Shown here: positions 43,029-53,467 of the stretch, piece after piece
Numbering within the stretch: the first letter of the stretch is position 1
How the letters are laid out: every line of letters begins with the position of its first letter
Origin: CAVWSM01 sp963757805
GTDB taxonomy: Bacteria; Actinomycetota; Actinomycetes; Jiangellales; Jiangellaceae
Assembly: GCA_963757805.1 (NCBI GenBank)
Contig: CAVWSM010000006.1
Coordinates: 1,054,001-1,118,000 of the forward strand
Direction of reading: 5' to 3'
Length of the DNA stretch: 64,000 bases
Program-made: the position numbers and the translations under genes
Notes under the pieces: generated by a model
The model's input: the letters and a program-made list of their open reading frames with translations, nothing else
Database searches by the model: none
What the model was told of the DNA's origin: nothing

Positions 43029-44471
43029 TCACCAGCTGGCGAACAGCGGCCGACCCTCCGCGTAGCCCGATGCGCTCTGCAGCCCGACCACCGCACGCTC
43101 GTGGAACTCCGCCAAGGTCGGTGCGCCCGCGTAGGTGCACGCCGAGCGCACACCCGAGGTGATCTGGTCGATCAGGTCCTCGACGCTCGGGCGGAGCGGG
43201 TCGAGGTACATGCGTGCCGAGGAGATGCCCTCCTCGTACAACGCCTTGCGCGCCCGGTCGAACGACGACTCCGCCGCGGTGCGGTTGCGGACCGCGCGCG
43301 CAGACGCCATGCCGTAGCTCTCCTTGAACTGGCGGCCTTCCCCGTCGACGTGCACGTCGCCGGGGGACTCGTAAGTGCCGGCGAACCACGAGCCGATCAT
43401 GACGTTGGAGGCGCCGGCGGCGAGGGCGAGCGCCACGTCACGTGGGTGCCGAACGCCACCGTCTGCCCACACGTGCCGACCGAGCCGCGTCGTCTCGGCG
43501 GCGCACTCCAGCACTGCAGAAAACTGCGGGCGACCTACACCGGTCATCATGCGCGTGGTGCACATGGCGCCGGGGCCCACCCCGACCTTGACGATGTCGG
43601 CGCCGGCGTCGATCAGGTCACGGACACCGGCGGCCGACACGACGTTGCCCGCCGCGACTGGGACGGACGGGTTGACACTGCGTACGGCGTCGAGCGCGTC
43701 GAGCATCTTCTCCTGGTGCCCATGCGCGGTGTCGACGACCAGCACGTCGATGCCTGTCTCGAGCAGCGCCTGCGCCTTGCCCTTGACGTCCCCGTTGACC
43801 CCGACCGCGGCACCGACGCGCAACCGCCCATCGGAGTCGACGGCGGGTGAGTAGACCGTGGCGCGCAGCGCCTGCGTGCGGGTGATGATGCCGACGAGCC
43901 GACCAGCGTCGTCGACGACGGGAGCGAACTTGCGATGGCCAGCGGTCAGCGCCTCATAGGCCTCGCGAGGAGAGGTGCCTGCGTGCAGCGTGAGCAGCTC
44001 GCGAGTCATGACGCTCTGCACCTGCGCGAAACGGTCGACGTCGACGCAGTCTGCCTCGGTCACGACGCCGACAGGGCGGCCGGCCTCGACCACAACGACT
44101 CCGCCGTGTGCGCGCTTGTGCAGCAACGCCATCGCGTGGCCGACCGTCTCGTGCGGGTCCAGAGTGACAGGAGTGTCATAGACGAGGTCTCGCGACTTGA
44201 CCCAGTCGACGACGTCAGCGACGACCTCACTCGGAATGTCCTGCGGGATGATCGTGAGACCGCCACGCCGCGCGATAGTCTCGGCCATCCGCTTGCCGGC
44301 GACCGCCGTCATGTTGGCGACGATGAGCGGGATGGTGGTGCCGGTGCCGTCCCGGGAGGACAGGTCGACGTCGAAGCGCGACTCGACGTTGGACCGGCTC
44401 GGCACCATGAACACGTCCTCGTAGGTGAGGTCGTGCGGCGGCCGGACGTCGTTGAGGAACTTCACGGTCAC
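43029..44471 (-). CDS. guaB1: GuaB1 IMP dehydrogenase-family protein (GMP reductase type)
   Basis: A 480-residue TIM-barrel enzyme with an inserted CBS pair. LTYEDVFMVPSRSNVESRFD opens the barrel; residues about 95-215 are two CBS motifs (GGVVVVEAGRPVGVVTEADC, KFAPVVDDAGRLVGIITRTQ); and the catalytic loop VGVGPGAMCTTRMMTGVG holds Cys 304. It belongs to the GuaB1 group of actinobacteria, shown for mycobacterial members to reduce GMP to IMP rather than oxidise IMP. CBS domains allow nucleotide regulation. The GTG at 44471 overlaps the globin stop by four bases. Confidence 0.93.
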   Translation of the reverse strand: MTVKFLNDVRPPHDLTYEDVFMVPSRSNVESRFDVDLSSRDGTGTTIPLIVANMTAVAGKRMAETIARRGGLTIIPQDIPSEVVADVVDWVKSRDLVYDTPVTLDPHETVGHAMALLHKRAHGGVVVVEAGRPVGVVTEADCVDVDRFAQVQSVMTRELLTLHAGTSPREAYEALTAGHRKFAPVVDDAGRLVGIITRTQALRATVYSPAVDSDGRLRVGAAVGVNGDVKGKAQALLETGIDVLVVDTAHGHQEKMLDALDAVRSVNPSVPVAAGNVVSAAGVRDLIDAGADIVKVGVGPGAMCTTRMMTGVGRPQFSAVLECAAETTRLGRHVWADGGVRHPRDVALALAAGASNVMIGSWFAGTYESPGDVHVDGEGRQFKESYGMASARAVRNRTAAESSFDRARKALYEEGISSARMYLDPLRPSVEDLIDQITSGVRSACTYAGAPTLAEFHERAVVGLQSASGYAEGRPLFASW

Positions 44472-44899
44472 TCCTCGAACGTGTTGACGAGGCTGTGCGC
44501 CGCCCGCTGCAGGTAGTCCCAGAGCGTCGCCTCGTGCATGGGCGCGAGGCCCAGCGAGTCGACGGCTTCGCGCATGTGCCCCAGCCAGGCATCGCGAGCC
44601 GCCGGGTTGACCTTGAACGGTGCGTGTCGCATGCGCAGTCGCGGGTGCCCACGCTCGTTGGAGTAGGTGGTGGGGCCGCCCCAGTACTGCTCGAGGAACA
44701 TCGTGAGCCGCCGCTCGGCGCCGGACAGGTCGCTCTCGGGGTAGATCGGTCGCAGCACCGGGTCGCCGGCGACGCCCTGGTAGAAGTGGTGCACAAGCCT
44801 GACGAACGTCTCGTGACCACCGATGGCGTCGTAGAAGCTCTGAGACGGGCTGCTCGTCGGCTCGGGTGTGGTGCTGGCTGGCTGGCTCACGTGCTCCAT
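44468..44899 (-). CDS. glbO: Group 2 truncated haemoglobin
   Basis: A 143-residue 2-on-2 globin. QSFYDAIGGHETFVRLVHHF, YPESDLSGAERRLTMFLEQY, WGGPTTYSNERGHPRLRMRH (with proximal His in the LRMRHAPF segment) and WLGHMREAVDSL match GlbO-type haemoglobins of actinobacteria, which bind O2 and react with NO or peroxide. The N-terminal 20 residues (QPASTTPEPTSSPSQ) are a disordered extension; start at ATG 44899 or GTG 44890. It overlaps the guaB1 start, an unusual pairing. Confidence 0.92.
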   Translation of the reverse strand: MEHVSQPASTTPEPTSSPSQSFYDAIGGHETFVRLVHHFYQGVAGDPVLRPIYPESDLSGAERRLTMFLEQYWGGPTTYSNERGHPRLRMRHAPFKVNPAARDAWLGHMREAVDSLGLAPMHEATLWDYLQRAAHSLVNTFEE

Positions 44900-44995
44900 T
44901 GTCTCAGGGGTTGCGACCGGGGGAGCGTGACCGGGGTCACGCGGGGCAGGATTGGCACGACACGTATCCCGTACGTCCGACGAAGGGAAACACCG

Positions 44996-45421
44996 ATGGC
45001 AACCGTCCGCACCGCCAACGCGCACTGGGAGGGCTCGCTCCTCGAGGGCGCCGGCCAGGTCTCGCTGGACTCGTCCGGCTTGGGGAAGTACGACGTCACG
45101 TGGGCGTCCCGCGCCGAGGACCCGGCCGGTCGGACCAGCCCGGAGGAGCTCATCGCCGCCGCGCACTCGTCCTGCTACTCGATGGCGCTGTCGGGCGAGC
45201 TGGCGAGGAACGGCACCCCCCCGCAGGCGCTCGACACGCGCGCTGACGTGACGTTCCAGCCGGGCGAGGGGATCACCGGGATCGTGCTGACCGTGCGCGG
45301 CTCAGTTCCCGGGGTGACAGCTGAGCAGTTCGCCGAGTTCGCCGCGGACGCGAAGGCCAACTGCCCGGTGAGCAAGGCGCTCACTGGCACGACGATCACG
45401 CTGGATGCCGCGCTCGCCTGA
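44996..45421 (+). CDS. osmC: OsmC-family organic hydroperoxide reductase
   Basis: A 141-residue OsmC/Ohr peroxidase. The two redox cysteines are C60 (LIAAAHSSCYSMAL) and C123 (DAKANCPVSKAL). TRTSPEELIAAAHSSC- and VTAEQFAEFAADAK-type segments are characteristic of the OsmC subgroup. It reduces organic hydroperoxides, probably using lipoylated proteins or dihydrolipoamide. The ATG at 44996 follows a GAAGGGAAA site. It is divergent from glbO with about 96 bases between, so both may respond to oxidative stress. Confidence 0.93.
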   Translation: MATVRTANAHWEGSLLEGAGQVSLDSSGLGKYDVTWASRAEDPAGRTSPEELIAAAHSSCYSMALSGELARNGTPPQALDTRADVTFQPGEGITGIVLTVRGSVPGVTAEQFAEFAADAKANCPVSKALTGTTITLDAALA

Positions 45422-45432
45422 GCAACCCGCGC

Positions 45433-46121
45433 TCAACCCACCAACCGGCCGTCCTGGAGCTCGAGCACCTCGTCGGCGAGCTCGACGAGCGTCCGGTCGT
45501 GGGTGGCGACGATCGCCGCCACGCCTTCGAGACGGATGGCGTCAAGCAGCAGCGCCATCACGTCGCGAGCGGTACGAGAGTCCAGCTGACCCGTGGGCTC
45601 GTCAGCCACCAGCAGAGCCGGGCGGTTGGCGAGCGCCCGCGCCACTGCGACCCGCTGCTGCTGGCCGCCGGACAGCTCGCCGGGACGCTGGTTGGCGTGC
45701 GGCGCGAGCCCGACGAGCGTGAGCAGCTCCGCCACTCGCGACTCCCGCGCGTCGGGGTCGGCGCCGGCAAGGCGCATCGGGACGCCGACGTTTTCCGCAG
45801 CGGACAGCACGGGCAGGAGCCCGAACGACTGGAACACGAAGCCCGACCTGGTCGCGCCGCACGGCCGCGAGACCATCGTCGTCGAGCGACGCGAGGTCGA
45901 CTCCCTCGATGTGCACCGACCCGGAGTCGGGTTTGTCGAGGCCGCCGAGCAGGTTGAGCAGTGTCGTCTTGCCGGCACCCGAGCGACCGGTCACGGCGAC
46001 CAGCCGACCGCGGGGCACCGCGAGGGAGACGTCGCGCAGCGCGTGCACGACAGTGCTCGCCGCTGCCGAAGTTGCGTACGAGGTTGCTGCCGACCAAAGC
46101 CATGGCCACCTCGTCGCGCAT
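45433..46121 (-). pseudogene. ABC transporter ATP-binding protein (second), frameshifted
   Basis: A MacB/LolD-type ATPase. MALVGSNLVRNFGSGE begins it, HALRDVSLAVPRGRLVAVTG with RSGAGKTTLLNLLGGLDKP (Walker A) follows in another frame, then the Q-loop VFQSFGLLPVLSAAENVGVP, LSGGQQQRVAVARALANRPA and VADEPTGQLDSRT. Frame breaks occur at about 46060 and 45855. In the C-terminal order of the operon it follows the first ATPase by 23 bases. It would energise the FtsX-like permeases if the indels are artefacts. Confidence 0.85.
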
Positions 46122-46144
46122 GACGACCCCCCGCGACGTCTCAG

Positions 46145-47054
46145 TCACCGCGCTCCTCCTGTCGTGCCGCTGGCGGCCGCCGCAGCGTCGGGCCACACGC
46201 CGACATGGTCGGGCTCGAGTGCTAGCCGCACGCGCCGCTGTAGCTGCAACGCGTCGACGAACTCGGTGGGCAGCTGCAGTCGCCCGGCCCGGTCGAGCAA
46301 TGCGTACTCCTCGCGCGATGTGCGTCTGGACGCCGAACTCGTCGGTCTCCACACGACGCAGCACCTCGCTCGCCGGTGCGGCCGTCGCGGATCGCGACCG
46401 TGCGGCGAACCTCGCCGCGAGACCTGGTCGTCATGCGTGACGATGACGATGGTGACCCCCAGCTCCCCGTTGACCTGACGCAGCGCCGCAAACACCTCTG
46501 CGGCGGTGTGCGTGTCGAGCTCACCCGTCGGCTCGTCGGCGAGCAGCACCCGGGGCGAGTTGGCCAGGGCGACGGCGATCGCCACACGCTGCTGCTCGCC
46601 GCCGGCGAGCTGGCGCGGCAGATGGTCGGCGCGGTGCGCGACACCGAGCAGCGTCGAGGAGCTCCATCGCTCCGCGCGCGGCGGTCCGCTGCGGGACCGG
46701 GCGATCGTCATCGGCAGCGCGACGTTCTCCTCCGCGGTCAGGAACGGCAACAGATTGCGCGCCAGTCTGCTGCCAGACGAAGCCGACAACCTCACGGCGG
46801 TAATGCGAGCCGCTCTTGCGTGTCCATGGCGAGCAGGTCGGAACCGGCGACGCGGGCGGAGCCCGCCGACGGGGACGTCAAGCCCTGACAGGATGTTGAG
46901 CAGCGTCGACTTGCCGGAGCCGGAGGCGCCCGACGACGGCGAGCAGCTCGCCTTCCTCGACGTGCAGGTCGAGCCCTTGCAGGGCAACGACTTCGACGCC
47001 TTCGGTTTTGAAGATGCGGACGAGACCGTCGCAGGAGATGAGGTAGGGGCTCAT
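46145..47054 (-). pseudogene. ABC transporter ATP-binding protein (first), frameshifted
   Basis: The start SPYLISCDGLVRIFKTEGVE and the strand GLDLHVEEGELLAVVG are in one frame; the Walker A GASGSGKSTLLNILSGLD needs one G fewer. SAGSARVAGSDLLAMDTQER, NLLPFLTAEENVALPMTIAR, LAGGEQQRVAIAVALANSPR and LADEPTGELDTHTAAEVFAA follow, each in a different frame from its neighbour. At least four indels are required. The C-terminal tail EEYALLDRAGRLQLPTEFVD continues past the usual ATPase end into a small extra domain seen in related actinobacterial exporters. The start ATG overlaps the permease stop. Confidence 0.85.
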
Positions 47055-49802
47055 GTCTCGCCTCCAAGGCGGAGCACGTCGGTGGGGGAGCGGCGTCGCT
47101 GGTAGCCGACGACTGCGACGACCGCGAGCAAGAGTGATCAGAGCAGCGCTCAGCGTGAGCGCCATCGCCACCCAGGGTTGCGTCCCCAGGGGTGTTCGGC
47201 AATGCCTGCGGTCAGCTGCCGAAGGTCGAGCGCCGGCGCGGCGAGCCAGGTCAGCGCCCAGCCGCAGAGACCTCCGGTCAGCACCGCAACGAGCACGGTC
47301 GGCGCCAGCTCGACGGACACCAGTCGTCCGGCCTGTCGAGTGGTCAGTCCGAGCGTGCGGAGCACTGACAGGAACGCACCCCTGGCGGCAGCAGTGACGA
47401 CGAGCCAGATGACGATCGCGAGGAGCGCGTAGACCATGGCACCCACGGTGGTCGCCATGAACGCCCGGGTCAGCAGGCGGGAGAATCCCGGAGTCGCGCA
47501 GGCTGTCGAGCACGTCGGCGCGGAGCGTCATGTCACCGCCGACAACGGTCTGCAACGATGCCACCTGCTCGGGGCCGAAGGTGCCACGCAACAGCAGCTG
47601 GTTGGCGGGTTCCAACCGCCGGTCGGCCTCGGGCAGGGCGTCGAACGGAACGACCACCACCGGCTCGCGAGGGTCGTCGACGAACGGGAGGGTTGTGACC
47701 ACTTGCGCAATCCGCGCCTCCATCACACCGTCCGGCGTGCTGATGGTGACCGTGTCACTGTCGCCGAGGTCGCTGGCTGCGGAGTTGATGACTGCGGGCG
47801 GGAGTGGGTCCTCGGTCGACGCCGCTAGCGCGGGTAATCCGGCCAGCGGCGAACCGGAAACGATCCGCGCAAGGTCGATCGGTTGCACCGCAACGAGGGT
47901 CGCGTTCGCGTACTGGACCGTGCTGATACGCGCCGCCTCCTCGACAAAGACCTCGGCGACCGCGTCGACACCGGGCAGACCTCGGACCCGCTCGACCGCC
48001 GCGGGTGCCGCGGAGATGTCGTCGACCCGTGCATCTGCGTAGACCTGCTCCCAGGAAGCCTGCTCCTGCCCTCGACCGACAGCCCCGGCGACAGTGGCGG
48101 TGAACAACGTCGTGGCGACGGTTGTCACGACGGCTACGGTGACGAGCCGCGTTCCGGTTTCGGATCGACTCGCTCGCGCCAGCCCGAGGAAGCCCACGGC
48201 GCCCTGACGCTTGGACAGCCTGGCCGCCAGCCACCTCACGAGCGGGCCGGCGAGGTGCACCGCGATCAGCGATGCAACGATGCCGAGCAGCCACGGCACC
48301 GACGCGAGCAAGGGGTCCACGTCGCGCGGGAGCGCGGGGGCGCCGCGGCGACGGGCAAGGAGAATTGCGCCGAGGCAGATCACGAGCAGGCTTGCCTCGG
48401 CGATCAGCCGGCTTGCGCTCGGGCGTGTTGCCCATGTCGGAGTGCGAGTCACCGCCTGGCCCGCCTGCGATATGTGGGCGGCTCCGACGGCTGCGGCGAC
48501 CACGACGAGGGCGCTCACGAGTCCCGCGTGCACCCAGGAGACCGGCCCGACGTCGGCCGGCAACAGCATTCCGCCCAGGAGGGCGCCCAGGGCCGCGGCC
48601 GGCCCGCACACCATCAGTGCCTGGGTCGCGGCCACGACCGCGAGCTGTCGCCGAGAAGCGCCCCTCGCTCTCGCCAGCGAAACGGCGGCGGCGCGCCGCT
48701 CGGTCACCAGTGCCACGGCCAACAGCAGGACCAGCAGCGCCACCCCGACGACGCCCGACACAGCCACGGCCAACGGCACACGGATTGCGCTCCTCGCTGC
48801 CGTGAACCGGTCGAGCAGCCCATCCAGCCCCGACGTCGCCGTGGCCGGTGCGCGCAATCCTTCAACTGCGACGGCCGCAGGAACGGCACCCGCGAAAACC
48901 CGCAGGTCCCGGGCCAGCGTCTCCAGCTGAGCCGACGGGAACCCTTCGCCGCCTGGCTGGCTGTCGGCACCTTGTTCCGCGACGGGCATCCACCAGCTGA
49001 TCTCCGGGCGGGTCCCCAGGCCGCCGGCCGTGACGGTGGACGCCGCATCGGAAGAGACGAATGCGACGCCGTGGAACTCCGGCGGCGACGAGCCATCGTC
49101 GACGGCCCAGCCGCCGCCGCCGGACAGCGACTGCGCCCAGTAGCCGGACTCCGGGTCGACCAGGTCGACGATCCCCGTTATCTCGAGTCGTCCGTCACGT
49201 CGTGGCGGCGCACCAACCGTGGACACGAAGCGGCTGCCGACGGGCGGCGGCAGCAGGGTGATCTCGTCGCCAACGCGGAGATTGAGCGTGTCGGCGCTGC
49301 TGCGAGTGACGACTGCCTCGAAGACCGGTCCGCCGGGCTCCGCCACACCCACGCCGCGTCCCGGCAGTGCGCCCTCGACCACGCGCACGTGCTCGGCGAG
49401 ATCCTGCTGGGCGCGGAGGTTGACGTAGTAATGCGCCAGCCCCAACGCGTCGCGTGGCGGAATGAGCTCGACCCTCGTCGTGGACGTCGCCCAGACGGGG
49501 GCTGCCAGGGCGCTCTGCAGCCGGCGCGACATCAGCTCACGCAGGCTTGATCCCTGGCTCGACAAACGCTCCGGGGAGAACATCGTGGCCCTGGACTCGA
49601 TCGGCATGAACTGGACCGACACGCCTGACGCGCGGGCCGGAGCTGCGGCGATGGTTTCGCGCAGCGCCGCGTCCGACTCTCGGCTCAGGCCGCGCACCGC
49701 CGCGGCAGTGGCCAGGGACGTGATGAGTACGAGCGTCCCCAGGAGCAGGAGCGGCACCCGGTCGTGGCGGGTCAGCCGGGCGAGTAGTGCGCGCGTGGTC
49801 AC
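47051..49802 (-). pseudogene. FtsX/MacB-type ABC permease (second), frameshifted at the 3' end
   Basis: A large permease of about 910 residues with an N-terminal membrane helix, a big extracytoplasmic region and the FtsX domain (FTAARSAIRVPLAVAVSGVV with GVALLVLLLAVALV, and LVTVAVVTTVATTLFTATVA). A second FtsX-like set of helices closes the protein, but the last part (TVGAMVYALLAIVIWLVVTA, GFLSVLRTLGLTTRQ-type) is in other frames from about 47480 on. The GTG at 49802 overlaps the first permease stop; the final VVGYQRRRSPTDVLRLGGET overlaps the ATPase start. The substrate is unknown, perhaps lipid or peptide. Confidence 0.83.
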
Positions 49803-52455
49803 CGGCCATCCTGCTCTCGCAGCACCGTCGCGAGGCGGTCGCGCTGCACGAGCGCGGCGGCCAGCCGCGCCACCAGCGCGAGCAGGACGACGGCGACCAG
49901 GAGCATGGCGCCGACAGCCGACCAAGGCACGCCCACTGTCGCCGGCACCCCGGTGTCGTTGCTCAGCTCGCCGGGGAGCCGAAGGGGGCGAGCGCAGCAG
50001 CACGGGCAGGACGATCACGGAGACGAGCGCGCCGCAGGCGGCGCCGCACAGCGCCGATGTCGCACCGAGCGCGATCTGCTCTCCCGCGTAGCCCCGCACC
50101 GCTTGGCGCCGTCGCAGGCCGAGTGCCCGCAGTACTGCCAGTTCCGGGATCCTCCGGTGGCCACCGATGACCACCTGCCCTGCAAACCCGGTCACCGCGA
50201 GGATTGCTGCCGCGCCGAGCGCGACCCAACCGGCGTTGCGGCCACTGCTGGCCAGCGGGTCGGTGCGCATCGCGTGCTCCAGGGCAAAGCTGTCCACGAC
50301 CGCGGCGCCGGGGAAGAGGTCCCGGGCGCCGGCCGCGGCCCGCGAGCTGTCACCGTCGGCGTCGAGCCACAGCTCCTCCGCCAGCAGCCTCGCCGCCGCC
50401 GGCGGCGGCTGATCGGGATCGGTGCCCGGGACCTCTGCCGCGTCGATTGCCCGCTGCAGCAGCGCCCGGTCTGCAACCGCCACCGCCTTTCGTACGTCGA
50501 CGGTCGGCAGGCTGCCGCGACGCTCGACGACTCGCGCCTTGACCGACCTGTCGCCGAGCGTGAGCAACAGAGTCGAGTCCGCCGTCGCCGCGGTGGTCTC
50601 TGCGAACGCGGCCGTGGCGATCAGCGGCACGACATCCCTGTTCTGCGGGTCGGTGGGTTCGTCGGCCAGGGCCACGATCGCCGGGTCGCCGCCGGGGTAG
50701 GCGCCGGCGTCGACGGCAAGCAGTTCCACGGACTCGCTCCCCAGGCGAGCGGAGGAACGGTTGACTGCCATCGCAACACCCAGATCGGCGAGCTCAGGCG
50801 GAGCGGTTTGCACACCCTCCGCGAGCATGATGCGCACGTCGGAACCGGTCCTTGCCTGCGCCTGTTCGTGTGCCGTTCGTGACCACGACCACTCGTACGA
50901 GACGGTGAGGACCGCGACCGCGAGAGCGGTGGCCATGAGGACAACCGTGCCCGCGTATCGGTGTGGCCGCCGGGCAACCTCTCGGGCCGCGACCGCGGCG
51001 GGGAGGGCAGCGGTGCGCGCAGTCCGTCGTTGGACCAGCCGGGCAAGCCAGCCGACCAGACGCGGCGTGAGTAGGGCCCCGGCGAGGACCCCGAGCGCCG
51101 GGGCGATGACGAGAGCGAGATCGACGCTGCCGGGAGCCGACTGTCGAAGCTGCCACAGTGCGACCGCGGCCACGGCGAGCACCGCGATATCAAGCCCGCC
51201 TCGGGCCAGACCGGAGCGGGGTGATGGGCGCGCCTCCGCCGCCGACTCCTCGACGTACATGGACGTACGCGCGGCTGGCGCCGCCAGCACGGCCACACAG
51301 CCGGCCGCGGCCACCCCGGCGACCAGCCACGTGCCCGCAGCCGGCAGTCCCGGCGAATGGCCGGTCAACCGGGCGACGAGGGCCGTCGCCAGCGTTGGCC
51401 CGAGCAGGACCGAGGGCAGCGCGACGAGGGATGCGTCCGCGAGACCGAGCCCTACGAGCTGGGCGCGGGAGGCGCCACGCGCCCGCAGCACGGCGCGCTC
51501 GCGGCGACCCGAGTCACCGACGACGCCGGCGACCACGACCAGAGTGACCCCGGACAGAATCGACAGGGCGAACCCGGGCAGTGCTACCTCCGCCCGGGCT
51601 GCCGCGACCCGGGCGGAGACGGCGCGCAGGACTTGTGGGAGGTCGCTCATCACCTCGGCCTCGGACTCGCCGAGCCTGGTCGGGGCGGCGGCGCTCAACG
51701 TTTCGACACGGGACGCCAATCCGCCGAGAGCCGAGGTGCCGATGTCCTCGAGCGCCGGCATGGCACGCCAGCGCGCTGTGAGGTTGCCCTTGCCGGCAAG
51801 CTCCATCAGCGCGGTTGCGTCGACGACCAACGGGCCGTAGGTACGAAAATCCGTCTGTACGAGGCCGAGCCGCTCGAGCCCGTCTGGCAGCCCGGCCGTC
51901 TGCGTCGGCTCGTACACGCCGGTGATCTCGACGACAACGTCGGCCGCCGAAGCGGCGGTGAGCGAGTGGACGGTAAGGCTGTCGCCCGGCCCTACGCCAA
52001 GCGCGTGAGCGGCTCGCGCAGGGAGCGCTGCCTGAATGCGTGTCGAGGTCGATGCGGGCCAGGCCCCCCTGTCCAGCCGCCCGACGCGCTCGGGTTCGTC
52101 GTAGGCGACGAGGCGCGTGTGCTCGTCGGGGGCACGGCCGACTGAGCCCGTAGGCTTCGGACTGGAGCGCCATCCACTGCTGATGGCCCGCACCGAGGGC
52201 GGCGTCGAACTGCTTCGTGAGGGCCGCGTCTGCCGCGGCCAGCCTGTCCGGGCTGAGTCGCTGCGTGGCAACTGTGACCAGACGCTCGGGGTCCTCCTCA
52301 CGGAGCGACGCCAGCGCACCGTCGTCGGTGACGACCGCGAGATAGGCGGCCACAACCGTGAGCAGCCCGACCGCCACGAAGACAACCCCCGCCGAGACGG
52401 CGAGGACGCCCGCGCGGGGACGCACGCGCCGGGCCGCGTAGGTCAGGGCATGCAT
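49799..52455 (-). pseudogene. FtsX/MacB-type ABC permease (first), frameshifted
   Basis: The first gene of the operon, about 885 residues. HALTYAARRVRPRAGVLAVS and GVVFVAVGLLTVVAAYLAVV form the first membrane helix; after about residue 105 the frame shifts at 52130 and PDEHTRLVAYDEPERVGRLD continues. The core (LPGFALSILSGVTLVVVAGV, RARGASRAQLVGLGLADAS, and the repeated FAGQVVIGGHRRIPELAVLR at the second FtsX unit) is intact. A second shift near 49985 affects the C-terminus (GELSNDTGVPATVGVPWSAV). It is one of two large permeases that partner the two ATPases. Confidence 0.83.
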
Positions 52456-52482
52456 GCGACGGAAACTACCCCGCGTGACGGA

Positions 52483-53433
52483 TCAGGCACCCGGGGGTGG
52501 CACCTGGCGGCCGAAGAGCGCGGCCCGCGGCGGCGGGAGCCGTACGCCCTCTTGCTCGAACCGTTCCTGGATCCGCTCGCGCAGCGCGCGCGCCACAGGC
52601 CCGCTCTCCAACGGCTTGGTCATCACGACCACCCGGATCGTCATCGAGTCGGGTGAGACCGACTCGACCCCCCAGACCTCGGGTGCATCGATGATCCGGT
52701 CACGAAACTCTGGGTCCTCCGCCAGTTCCGTCGCGACGCTGAGCAATAGCTCGCGGACACGGGCGACGTCTTCGTCGACCGCGACCTCGACGTCAACCAA
52801 TGCTCGGGACGAGCCCTGGCTCTTGTTGCCGATGCGGATGACCTCGCCGTTGCGTACGTACCAGATCGCGCCGTCCGCGTCGCGCAGCTTGGTGACCCGC
52901 AGCCCGACGCCCTCGACGGTGCCGCTCGCCTCGCCCATGTCGATGACGTCGCCGACGCCGTACTGGTCTTCGGCAAGCATGAACACGCCCGAGATGAAGT
53001 CCTTGACGAGGTTCTGCGCTCCGAAGCCGAGCGCCACGCCGACGATCCCGATGGACGCGATGAGTGCGGCGACGTCGAAGCCGAGCTCCTGGAGGATCAT
53101 GATGGCCGCGACGGTGAACACGACGGCAGTGACCACGCTGCGCCCCAGCGAACCGAGCGTGCGAGCACGCTGAGAGCGCCGGTCGGAGAACAACGCCGAC
53201 GAGCTCTCCATCATCCGAGCCGCCTTGCGACTGCCGAACAGCCTGCGTGGTTTGCCTTTCGCGCGCAGGACAAGACCGTCGATCATGCGGTGGAGCGCCA
53301 GTCGCAGCAGGAGGGCGCCGATGACGATGAAGGCGATGCGCAGCGGGGTCCCGACGAGCCAGTCCAGGAACCAGTCAGCGGTCCACGGGTCTGGGTCAGT
53401 CTCAGTGGGCGTCTCGCCGGTCAGGATCCCCAT
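52483..53433 (-). CDS. mscS: Mechanosensitive channel of MscS type
   Basis: A 316-residue channel. Membrane helices are at about residues 30-50 (LRIAFIVIGALLLRLALHRM), 98-118 (LGRSVVTAVVFTVAAIMILQ) and the pore helix 124-150 (AALIASIGIVGVALGFGAQN, LVKDFISGVFMLAEDQYGVG). The cytoplasmic beta domain with VIRIGNKSQGSSRALVDVEV follows. It releases osmolytes when turgor rises. The start is ATG 53433. It lies 28 bases upstream of the ABC permease gene but is probably a separate unit. Confidence 0.93.
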   Translation of the reverse strand: MGILTGETPTETDPDPWTADWFLDWLVGTPLRIAFIVIGALLLRLALHRMIDGLVLRAKGKPRRLFGSRKAARMMESSSALFSDRRSQRARTLGSLGRSVVTAVVFTVAAIMILQELGFDVAALIASIGIVGVALGFGAQNLVKDFISGVFMLAEDQYGVGDVIDMGEASGTVEGVGLRVTKLRDADGAIWYVRNGEVIRIGNKSQGSSRALVDVEVAVDEDVARVRELLLSVATELAEDPEFRDRIIDAPEVWGVESVSPDSMTIRVVVMTKPLESGPVARALRERIQERFEQEGVRLPPPRAALFGRQVPPPGA

Positions 53434-53467
53434 GGCCCCTCATGTTGGCAGGTCTCGTTGTGCGGGA

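Noticed and set aside
46878..52385. One continuous 1835-codon frame on the minus strand
   Set aside because: It is the accidental joining of two permease genes and an ATPase start by frameshifts in a stop-poor high-GC region. Internal starts, the GTGA overlap at 49800 and family lengths show separate genes.
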